Shown one piece after another: positions 28,101 to 40,600 of a DNA stretch of 46,793 nt. The position numbers and the translations under genes were made by a program. The stretch comes from Euprymna scolopes (taxonomy: Eukaryota > Mollusca > Cephalopoda > Sepiida > Sepiolidae): contig CM044515.1 in NCBI GenBank assembly GCA_024364805.1, forward strand, positions 43,605,048 through 43,651,840, written 5' to 3'. Numbering within the stretch: the stretch's first letter is position 1; every line of letters begins with the position of its first letter. The notes beneath the pieces are model-generated. The model did not search any database. It saw nothing but the letters and a program-made list of their open reading frames with translations, and was not told the DNA's origin.

Positions 28101-31100
28101 TTGCAAAGAAAAATTGTTTTTTGCTTTGCAGAATATGATTCAGTTTTGCAAAGAGAAAGTAAAAAAATAAAAACCAATGTTTGGTGCATTTTAAGTAAGG
28201 AAACCAGTATCTTCAGACAGCCTGATTTGGTAAAACTAGTGAAAAAGAACATTTTCTGTCTTACCTTTGCAGTGAGCATATGGCATTGTAATGAAATAAT
28301 CCTCTCCGCGGCTGAGGAATGTTAACTTAGCTGTCCCGTCAAGCAAAGCAGACAGTGAGTTACCTGGCAGCAGAGAAAGAAAAATTTAAATGTTTTAAGA
28401 ATTAACATTTATCGATAATCATTTTAGACTCACAAAAATGACGAGAAAAATTTTTTTTTTTTTTTTTTTTAAACTTTTTAATAACAATGATCATCATGTA
28501 ATTAGCATCACAATCTTAAAACATGGAATAAAAATAATCTTAGAAAATTTATAAAGGATCTGTTCATTTTTGATTCATAAAATATTGTTCTAATGTCCAA
28601 ACGTGGCATGTAGATATATTATGACTAATCAAGTCTCATAGATTGTGTATGTAAAATGGACACAAGTTTACTTTGAAGGTCATGAAAAGCCAAACATAAG
28701 ATCAAAATCATCATTTCCCATAGAAGTTGAACATTGAATCAAAATGTTTTAAAACAATTTGGAGTAATGCTAAAATAGGATGAGATGCGATCAGCATTGA
28801 ATTTTATTTTATAATTTGTGCATGATGCTAGACCTTTGTCCATAAAAATAGGCAAAAGTTACAGCTTATTAACTTAAGGGCATTATGCTAAATTGGTGGT
28901 TAACTATGATTAAATTTGTGCTTATTTTTGCATTAAATACTAATCCTATTAATACCTCACTGGGCATTGAACAGATACCATAATACTTAGTTTGCTACAC
29001 CTTATCACAACAAAAGTCCATACAAAATTTCAACCAAATAGTTGCCAAAAAAAAAGTAGAACAGACAAAGAAATTAAGAGAAATATAATGATAGTAATGA
29101 CTGTGACACCTTGTCAGACGAATGCCACTCCTTCATTTATTGACCGCCCGTGGGCCTGCATATGCTTCTTCAATCTTGCTAATGCATTGCACATCTTTGA
29201 ACAGACTTGGCACCTATGTTGATTGGTTCGTGTAGATCAAGATAGAAAACATAGAACTGACATCATTGTGCACTTTTATGTAATTGCTAAAGCAACTAGC
29301 ATAAGAGTATGGCAATCTGTGATTCTGTGTTCGTCTTGAAAGAAAAACAGTTGTAGTCGAAATGTTTTCATATGATTTTCTGTGATTAGCAAGATTTGCT
29401 TAACAACAAAGTTCAGCTAAACACCTTACAGATGCATACATTTTCATAATTAGTTGGTAAGTTTTCATCTTTCCTATCGGCTCTCTTGAGTTTTTCAAAC
29501 ACTTACTCAAAAAGGCAGCATTTAAGAAACATATGTTAACCACAGTAGCCATTATTGATTAATAATTCTTTAGTATGACTAAACCTAACAACCCTGACAA
29601 CTGATATTGGATATCTTACCAACTGAGCTAACAAACCCTCTAAAACAAATTTATTTTCTCTGAGAAAGCAAACATTTAAAGTTAGAAATTTAAACTTGAA
29701 AATAAATTCATAATACTAGTTAACAAAAAAATGTGATAAACAATTGCTTCAAACTTTCTAGCTTTTGAAGTTATTGCTCTTCAAAGTTGGCCAATAATAC
29801 CTGGTTTCTTTGCTAATATANNNNNNNNNNNNNNNNNNNNNNNNAATCGACCAATAAGTTCCTTCATGGATCTATTGATGGCTCATTCCTGTGCATTAGG
29901 CAAATCTGACAAAGGAGCCATGAACAAATATCAAGTTCCACGCTAGTTAAAGGAGCGGAATGTAATGTAACATATGGCATAATCACGTTGGCACACCAGT
30001 TTTGCAAAATCACCAAAGTTAAGCAATGTTAAAACTGGGAGATGAAGCTCTTTTTTATTGGCCAATGAAAAAACAAAAAGAAATAATCAAAATACTGGTT
30101 TACCATAAAATTTGGATTTGGCGAGTATACTTCCACTTAAACTGAACCCGTCTTGACGGTTTGTCACGTAAAAGGCTGATATTGGTGGATGATGCGAAAT
30201 CTGGAAATATTAAGAAATTTCAAGATTAATAAATAAAACCGCTAAAGATTATCCAAATTTAAGATTAGCACAGTTTTTAAATGTATGAGGAATAAGATGA
30301 CATTTAATGCAAGCCAAATTTAATCTTCTCCTGCCTTTCTGCATGGTGAAGTGGAAATATGAAATTTTAGAAAAATATAAACAAACTTACTTGCTCGGCA
30401 ATATAAAATGTTCGTGTGTTAGTTTTTGGATGACGCCAGTAACATCTGAACGTTTCACCAATTATTGGATTGTATGGCTTTTTGAGCCCCTAAAAATTCA
30501 AAGGATGTAGATAATAAAATAGATTACAAATTATTCAAAATTGTTTTACATTTATAAGAAAAAAGAAAAGGAAAATTTCTCTGGTCCTCATAATTAGTAT
30601 TTAAAAGCTTCCATCCCCCAAAAACCTATGATTAAAAAAAAAACAAAAAAACTCTCACTATAGTTTCCTATATTTCTACAAAGATTCTATTTGCCCATGT
30701 ATGGAATATTGTTACCACATATTTTAACCTTGTTCCACAAAAGGGAAGCGTGTTCCTTTTTCTTTTCATATGTGATCAGCTAGTCCTTACCTTTTGACCC
30801 CTTCCCCCTCGTGTTTATGGTGTTCTTCTAGCCTTACCTTGGGGGGGATGGTCTTATCTATACAAAGGTCATAAGGTCGGAACTAGCTGATCACATATGG
30901 AAAGAAAAAGAACATACTTCCCTTTGTGGAACGAAGTCAAAATAATTGACAGGTATGCAAGATGGAGAGTTAGAGGACTCAAAAAAGTGACACAAATGCT
31001 AAAAAAAATTACTAAACAGATCAAGCATAGAAATTAGCAGCATATGAGAACCTCTAATTGTAGGAAAAACAAAAGTTTGTACAATCCCTCCCTAAAATTT

Positions 31101-32558
31101 AAAAAATAAAAGGGAGATAATCTCCTCTCGAACTTTATTAGAGTTGACTTTCCTTTGTCAACCAAATTTCTTTTTCACACATACGAAACCACGGTGAAAA
31201 AACCCCAAAAAACAACTCCCAGAATACGAAACCATCTACAGAGCCAGTAACTTTTCTCCTTTTTTTTTTCCAAAATAACAACCAACATGCCTGACAAAGG
31301 TCGAAGACTATAACTGAGCGAAATGTTGCACAAATAACACTCAAGGTGAAAAAAATAGTCCAATCAAAACAATATAAGTCAAACTTCATACAAAATTTTA
31401 GTTCCGATTAATAACATTAAAATAAAAATATTAAAATGGTGATTTTTTATAATATGATATGCTATGAACATGTACATCTATGTGTTAGTTCACTGCACAG
31501 GCCATGATCGTCTGTTGTCGCTAGATTCCAAGCAACTCGACTAGCAGCAAAATCCCACCCTTTCACTGTAGAGGTCCTCAGATGCCAGAAAACTATCCTG
31601 ATGGCTTATTTCCTCTGACTGAATACGTTGGCAATTCCTTCCTTGCATAAATTTAAATGTAAGCTAACAAACATCTTGCTACCCAACTCCCCATTTAGGA
31701 TACCCCCTATAACTCTGGCACTTAATCACCGTAGCCTCTTATATTTCAATGGCAATGTGAATTGTTGAATAAAAATCAAAACTAGTTTTGGTCATACATG
31801 CAGCAAACATTTTCTTTGTCACACACTTCAAAATCAAACAATAAAATCAGAATACTCACAGGAAAAAATGATGGAAAATAAAAAGTAATGAAAGCAAACA
31901 AAAAACTAATCAAAAACAAAAAACTTAAAATATACCTTGGGCTTTTTATAAAATCCAGATAAATACCATTGTACAACACTTTTCATTCTCGTGTAGGGAT
32001 CTTCTTTCAAGACAGCACTAAAAAAGAAAAATAAGAGTACATTAGAGCAGTGTTTCTCCAACCTTTTTACCTTCATAGAATTCTTCCAATCATACTGATG
32101 AACCAAGGAACCTACATGTAATAAAATATTTTGCAATCTTATTTATTTCATCTTCATAGTGCAAGAAATATTTTTTGTTTTTTTTTTATAACCGGTTTGG
32201 ATTTTAAAAGTTTTCCTATAATTTATTGACAATTTTGAAAACAAAATGAACATTTTTCTGACAATTTCAAACACATAACTGCATTTTTTTGCAGTTTATT
32301 CACAATTGTGTACATGCATAAGAACATTGGGTTTTTCAGGGTTTTTTTTTTTAACCCAAGATTGAGCTAGTTGTCAGAAAAATGCTGATTTTATTTTCAA
32401 AATTGTTAATGCATTTTTTTAACCTAATTTTCTTATACATGTACAGAATTGTGAATAAATAATAATCTCTGCCTATTTATTAGTATCTAGTGAAGGAACC
32501 CTTAACATGCTTTCCCTGGTTAGGAAACCTTGCCTTACATAAAAGGCTTATTGACAAA

Positions 32559-32605
<47 letters not shown>

Positions 32606-35600
32606 CAAAAGTGAGAATGATTTGCAAGAGACACGCACACATCAGCAAGAATATCCACACTAGGATACCTATTCTGCTAGGTCATAAATTAATCCACAAT
32701 GTTTACAATTTTAGTCATTAGGTTTGTGGATTTTTTTAGTGAAAATTTATTAAATCATTTTGATTCCAGGAAAAGTTTTATTTTTAAGCTTAAAGAGCTT
32801 TTAGAAATTTATCGGGATTGTTTTTATTTGCTTTATGGCATATCAACTTCTGGGATCATTTTGTGAAATATAAAGTACTTTGTATTTGTGAGAGTTTGTT
32901 TTCTATGGACTCTAAAATGGTTGGGCTGATTTTTTAAAATTTCACACAAATTTACTTATGTGTTTGGGAGTATTTTTAGATAGGTTTTGTATCGGATTAC
33001 CTTCAATAAGTTATCGAAAATCGATAATTGAAAAAAAATCCAATTAAAGAAACAATAGTTTAATTTTGGCCAAAATTAACACCCTTATACAGCCTAACAT
33101 CACAAGTGCATTTGAGAAATTTTATCACTGTACAAGGGCCTGGTATATAAACTCAAAAGTAGGTTCTTTAAAACAGAGGCATGTTCGAAATGAATATTTA
33201 TGTTTAGAGCACAACTGAGGCATGATACTTGACTTTTGCATTTTAAACTTCAATTCAAGCCATTATATTTTATAAAATCCACAGTAAGTTCTCTACAATG
33301 TATTGTGGACTAAGTCACTGTGAGGAGGCATGTGAAGCTTCTTGCCAGTGCACCGCGGTGGGTCCTAACCAGAGTAGGCAATTAATTGATCTGATTTAAA
33401 ACTGAGCAATTGCACCAATTTCGATCATAATAGAAGTATTGAAAGTGTGGAACATTTGTTGATTCTCGTTCAATTCTGGGCAATGTTGGGTCTCCCTGCT
33501 AGTCACTTGGAAACTGATTTAATTGTGTATTTGGTTTCAGATTGAAATGGAAGGGAATATCATTATTTACTGCTTTTCGCACTCTAAGTACCTACTTTTA
33601 TCAAAATGTTATTTTATTATTTGAGGTCTTTCAATGGTAAATAAAATAGGAAATATATAAATATTTTGTTTGTGGTTTAATTTGACAGAATGTAATACAG
33701 AAAATGATTCAGGTAATTTATTTTTAATGACAATATTTATTTTTCAAAAGCAAAATCAACTTTGACATGTCAGCTTAGAAATATCTAGAAACTCTGAAAT
33801 AAATTAGTAAAATCTGATAGACAAGTCAAAATCGAAGAGAATACTACTACTAATAATAAATAATACTAATAATAAATCAAATACTACTGCTACTACTACT
33901 AATAATAATAGATGACTTACTCTGAAAGAAGATCAGCATGGTAATAATAATCTGATAATTTATCCAAGAATGATCGAGGCTCAAGAATAAATGTTGGTAA
34001 GACAACTTTGGAAAGATCCATTCCAGGACGAACCTAAAACAAAAAAAAATGTTTAAAGATGTAAATCTAGTATTCAACATAAGAAAAAAAAAAAAGAAAA
34101 AAGAAAATGAAAAAAATACAGAAAAAGCTTTATGATGATGTATATCCTAGTAACGAAACAAATGTCATGTTTCAAAAATCACCTAAATTGATGAAGTAAT
34201 TTTTTTAACTAATAAAATCAAATTTTATTTGAAAACGTGATATTGTTTTGATTCGCCATTTTTATTGAATAAGAGGAAGACAACTCAATTTGACATACCC
34301 AAATCAAAATCAGCATTTTAATGGTTATAATTCACTATTAAAATGCTAAAAACTGTAAAATGTTCCATATAAAAAAAATGACTTGATTTACATGATTTTT
34401 GAAATATGACATTTTCATTGCATGATGGGTATGTACAGAGAATTTTTAGTCTTTAAAAAAAAAATGTTTTTATTAGTTTGAATTTAGGATAAGAACAAAA
34501 GAAAATCATTGTCAAATCATAGAAATTATTAATTTATATTATTAAGACAACTGTTCTCATCTTGGACATTATTCTCGCAAAACGTTTCAATCGATGTAAC
34601 CTTCAACCTTCTTTCAGTGTCTCTTGTCGAGCTTAGAAATTTGTATAAAATTTCAACCAAAACCCTTATTCAATCTACAGAAGTAACTTGCTCTCATTCT
34701 GTCAGCCATGTCCCAAGTAATTTGTATTACTAGTGTCATCAGCAAGATGCACTTGAAGAAGGCCGGGGGTTACATTGACAAACATTTTGGGGATAACCTT
34801 GAAGATGAGACCAATAATCTGAATAATTCAAATACAAATTAAACATAAATAATTATTTTATTCTTAGCTGGCAAGGAGATAGGGGTAAATTACAAATTCA
34901 ATCTTTTCTTAACAGTATTAGTGCATATTTAAGCATTATAGCCATGACAAGATTTTAATTTGGCATAATAGATTCCCATAGTTAACAATGGTATCCATTA
35001 GGCTGATAAAGGAGTTTGGTTACAGAGAATACAAAGCACCATGAGAATTTTTATGTACAATTTTAATGAAATTTAAATTACAGGTAAATAACAAAACCAT
35101 CCACTTTTATAATAAAAAGATGAAAATTTAAGACAAAAATTTAGATTACTAAAATAAGTTGCAGTTTATTTTTTTCCTATTTTTTCTTTATTATTAATCG
35201 TTTTTTTACAATCTCTGAATTTGGAAAAGTCATTATTGATAATATGGGAATAGTATTAACATGAAACATTGAGTTGGTAGTTAAGTTTCTACAGTTTCTT
35301 AGTAAAAATAAAAAAGCAAAGAATAAATTAAATTGAAGTAAAAACGTATAAAAAATGTTAATTTTTCTGAAGTTGACATTCTATTTTAATGATTCGAAAA
35401 TAAACAAAAATTTGAATTTGGAAAAAAAAAAATTTTTTTTTTAATTCTAAAATGATTCCAAAATATAATCTTGAGAAAATTATTTTCCAAAATTTAAAAA
35501 CACAATAGATTCCAAAATTGAAAAACAACAAAAAAAAAAAACAAAACAAAAAACAAATAAAATCATAATCAGGGTAGTGTTTTCCATGTCTGAAGCGTTG

Positions 35601-37593
35601 ATTGAATTTGAATATTAAATTGAAATATGTTTGAAAGCCGAATTCAATGCAATATTATGAAAAAAAAATTATTTACTTGTTTAAATTTAATATATTTCGG
35701 AGTTATACTCCGTCAAAATTTTATATTTTTTTCTCCTCGCCAGGATATTAACTTGAAGAAAAAAAGTTAATGAATGGTCTACGTGCAATTATCTGTGGTG
35801 CGTTTGATAATGCGATTTGAAAATCAGGGTAGTGTTTTCTGTGTTAGAAGCGTCAATTGAATTTAAATACATTTAAAAATTCACCCACAGATAACAGCAC
35901 TCAGACCATTTATGAACATTTTTCTTCAACTCATCATAGCGAGGAAAAAAAGAAAAAATATAAAATTCTGACAAAGGAGTATAATGCTGAAATATATTGA
36001 TTTTAAACAAGTAAATACTTCTTTTTTTTTTCATAATATTGCGTTTAATTTGGCTTTTAAAGATATTTCAATTTAATATTGAAATTCAATCAACGCTTCT
36101 AACATGGAAAACACTACCCTAATTTTCAAATCGTGTTGCCAAAAGCATTCTACTGGCATTTCAAAATCAACCTGCAGATAACAGCATGTAGATCTTTATA
36201 AACCTTTTTCTTCAAGTTAATATCATGGTGATGAAAAAAAAAAATATATAAAACTCTGACAAAGGAGTATAACATCAAAATATATTGATTATGAACAAAT
36301 ACTTTTATTTTTCATAATACTGTGTTGAATTTGGCTTTCAAACATTTCATAAGTATTTCAACTTAATAAATAAAATCATGTTTAGTTTAATAGTATTCTA
36401 AAACTAAACGATGTTCCCAAAATGTTTAAAGAAAACAAACTGAATGAAATATCAAACATTTTTTTTAATTAAATGCTTTGAATAAGCATTAATTTTGACA
36501 GACATTTTCTGAATTTTTGTTCCCTCATTTACATACTTATTATTCTTTCATAAAGAGTTGCCTCGCTAGAAGCTGCTAGAAGCAGCTTATCCTGCCTTGA
36601 CAGTTCAAAATAGACTTCGTAGCCTAGAGGGGGTGGGGGGATGCCCTTTTCTCTTTCCTGGAACCTCTTTTCCACAAAAGAGAGGTCACGAGCCTGTCTC
36701 TGCTTTATCGTTATTTTCATGCCAAGTGCACATCTGAGCTCCAATCTATGGTTCCCCCCTCACCTGACTTTCACGAAAAACACTTGTCTATCTGAAACCA
36801 CTATCAATAATTTCCCCCACTCTTTATCTGTGCCTAACCCTAAACATAGATTCCATGAACAAAGCTTCTTTCTTAGAACTGCACACCTGTGGAACTCTGT
36901 TCCATTTTCCTGCTTTCCAACTGACTACAATATGGTTGTCGTGAAGTCCAACGTGAACAAATTCTTGATGAGCTATCCTCTTGAGTAATTCAATTTATCA
37001 AATTTCCACTACTATTCAATGACTGACATGTTCCTCTTGACTACTGTGCACTCATTAACCCTTATCCTCCAGTGGCCCTCGGGCCTTGATAACTGGCAAC
37101 TTCTTTGTAAAAAAAAATCTTTGACTCCACATTAATTACATCACAGGCTGTAAACTTTTTAGAGAGCTAAGAATAACAGATGAAGTGTAGAATCAAAACA
37201 GATACTACATTATAGTCACTTAATACTAGTTCATTCTCACAATGACAATGTAAGAACTTATTTTTTTATTGTCTCTTTCTATTTGGCTGTGATTGTTTTT
37301 TCTGTTAGCAACAACAATTCTGCCCTCATGGGGAGGAAAATAAATAGGAACAACATTCTTAGGCTGCTTTCAGCTACTTGTTTATCTTGTCTAATAAAAC
37401 AGCTCCTAATCAAGGTTATTAACATCAGTCACAATATACATCTTATTTCTCATGCAGTATGAGCTTAATAAGATGTCTTGACATTTAGAAGATGAACTCT
37501 TTAGTGTCTTTCTATAATAATTTATTTAGTGGAGTTCTTAATATGTGTACAATTTGCAAGTTTGAAATAGTTTGCAATTTTGACCCCCCCCCC

Positions 37594-37641
<48 letters not shown>

Positions 37642-40600
37642 CTGTAGATCTGGTTTTCAACCTTTCATCAATATTCCAAGTATGTAATTGTTAAAAACAA
37701 TTTGCATCAACCAATGCTTAGCTTAAAGCTGTATTATTTAATTTTTTGGTACTATTTTTACATGTTCTCATTTTATGCTTTTATCAAAATATCACCAAGA
37801 TATACTACTGCAAAATCCAGATCATTACAACATGGCATCCATGATTTGCTGAAGTATTTCCCGCACAATCTTTATACCAATGGCAGTCTATTGAATTTGT
37901 ACAATCAACTGATTGTGTAAAGAGGTGTATAATCATGGTCACCAAATTAACTTTGACTGACTAGATTGGTTATATTTTATTTATTTTTGCATCCATGTGT
38001 AGTTTGGAAATTCAATGATTTGAAAAAGTGTTAAAAAAATTAAATATATAACAAATAAATGTTACCAAAGCCAATAGGAGTTGCTTTGTAACTTACTTGC
38101 ATTAATTTTTGGTGGTCTTAAGTAGCTTTAAATGCTTTTTATTTCCTCTCAAATATTAACACTTTACAACTTTTAATTTTCGACCAAGATGGCTGCTGTC
38201 TTGTCCAATTTAATTTTTTTTTTTTTTTTTGCTTGGCCAGCCTAATTTTAAATTATCACTGCCATTGGCGAGTCCCATCCATGCAAGGAAAGTATTTTTT
38301 AGAGGAGGAGAATATTTTATTTATGGCAGTCGCTACTACTACTTGCTTCTTTTGCCTCCCCCTTGATTAAATTATAAATGAGAAAGAACAAAAATAGATG
38401 GAGATTTTAATCTTTATCATGAACCTACCAGAGTAGTTTGGTGATAAAGGGACGTAACTATTGTACTATTTTATTTCAGAACAATGCATTTCGATTTTAT
38501 TTTCAATATTTAAAAAAAAATTGAATGATACTTTTATTAATACTTAAAAAAAATTATTTAATAGCATTTATTTTGATTTTATTTTTAATATTTTCACACA
38601 AATTTTTAGGGGACACAAAGGTTACAATTTTCAAGATATTTTTCATATTTCCAAGGATTTTTTCAATAATAAAAATAAGTCCTTTTCAAGGCAAAAGTAA
38701 AAATCCAAAAATTTTTCAAATCTGTACGAACCCTGTTATTGTGAATGGTGCTATGCTGCCATGAGTTTTGTGATATGAAGTTCAAATGAAGATGTAACGG
38801 CTTACTTATGGAATGAAGTATATTGAGGATAACATTCTCTTGGTGTAATTCAGTGATAAAATGCATGGAAATATGAAAACTTACCTGTTTCAGCAGGGCC
38901 CAAATAAGGCTTTTATCTTCATCGTTTACCTCCTCGGTTTGAGATTCATCACCTTGCTAAAAACAAAAAAAAATAAAAATGAGGCAAACAAATTTTATCA
39001 TCAACTTAAAAATTATTTAACACACCTTGTTATAAGAGGATTGAGAAAGGATATGAAAGAGAGTACGCTTGAGAGAATTGAAAATTGAAAACTTGTCTAG
39101 TGTTTTACATAAAAAAACTTGGATCTTTTTTTTTTTGACTAGCCAATAGGACAAAATATTTTGTCAGATGTCTTTTTTGGCTCATCTTGGGCAGTTTCTT
39201 GAAGAAATTAAGGTTTTGTCGCTTTAGCAAAGACAATATTTGCACAATATAAAGTCATTTGACTTACTACACCAAGTTCTTCATGTTCATTTTCGACATA
39301 TGGTGTCTCAACAGGTTCAGAATCTTCATTGAACTGTCTGTATTCATCTTCGTCTGATTGACTAAATTCACTCTCTATTTCACTCTTCGCTTCATCACGA
39401 TCCGTTTTGTAATCTTCTTCAAGACCTTCAAATATATAAAAATAAAACATGAAAATAGATGAATCCAACACTTCAACATTATTCAGTTTTCTGCTCATCA
39501 ATTACCACAAGTGAAAAAATGAATTATCAAAAAAGAATCAACACTTGATACAGATCAATAGTGCACCAAACAGACAGAAGTTACATCAGCCAAAACATTG
39601 AGAGAATAACATTGAAGATTAGAACTAGTTCAAATAATACAGAGTAACTTGCTCGTCTTAAAGTGGATGCATGGCGACAAGCAAGCCCCACAGAGTTATA
39701 TAGATTATCTCCTATATTTTACCATAAGCATTTGTTTATCAAAATAAACTTTCTTAGTTTTGGAAAATGCTAAAAAAACATTTCTTCAGCTCTTCCTTCA
39801 AAACATGAGCCCAGTCTGATAACATTAAAATAAAAGTTACACTGCATATTTTCTCTCAAATTTCTACCATACTCTTCATCACTTTGGTACCATCGTGAAT
39901 AGTAGTATTGCTGTGTAACATATCTACTTGACACATGGACTGCTCAAGCACTATAACTGTCCTCAGTTATTACTAGGCATTGTTCACAGTAACAGGTGGC
40001 CTATTTTTTGGGGGGAGGGGGGGCTCCTTTGTATGAAGATGAAATCGAAATTACAAATGACAGAACAGGATCAATTCTCCACCAAATAATTGCTGATACA
40101 AAAGAATATAGGAAGTGATTGAAAAAAAAAAAAATTTTGTGTGTGGTGTGTGTGTAAACCCGCTCTGTTGAATATCTAATCTAGGATACTATACATAACA
40201 TTCGGCTGGAAAAAATAAAACCTGGACACAGACATCTATCCATCCAGATTTGATGTATAAATACCTGCAAAGGTCATCTGTATTTCTAATCATCAGCAAA
40301 CATACTAAAATTATGAACAATAAAATAGATAAAAGTCACATTCCATATGGGCTGTGGCTACACTGACAGCATAGACTAAATCCTGGAATGAGCATTAAGA
40401 GTTGTGGATTTGTTAGTATCCAAAAATGTCATTAAATGGCTCAAATCGAAATCAGACAGGCTGCTGAAGAGCAAATCAAAAAGTTCATCTTCCATCAATT
40501 CCTGTGCATGCTCACATTCATTCACTACAAAAGTACAAAAAAATATACAATTATATATATATGTTTTTGTTTTTTTTATTTTACACGCAAGTGTTTGTTC

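Noticed and set aside
27956-28325. Several overlapping frames on both strands
   Set aside because: They lie in the R2 repeat. Only 28265-28363 on the minus strand is an exon.
29565-29640. Functional tRNA gene
   Set aside because: Box A is good but box B and the acceptor stem do not pair. Best read as a SINE head.
31138-31389. 83-residue minus-strand frame in intron 7
   Set aside because: Hydrophobic, Phe- and Trp-rich, no match to ORP proteins. The junction from exon 7 to exon 8 is already complete.
36641-36988. 115-residue open frame considered as a gene
   Set aside because: Its end ([13 protein letters not shown]) is the C-terminus of a LINE ORF2, with LINE UTR and A tail following.
37596-37640. 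(AT)n palindrome as a regulatory hairpin
   Set aside because: Simple dinucleotide repeat. Self-complementarity is automatic.
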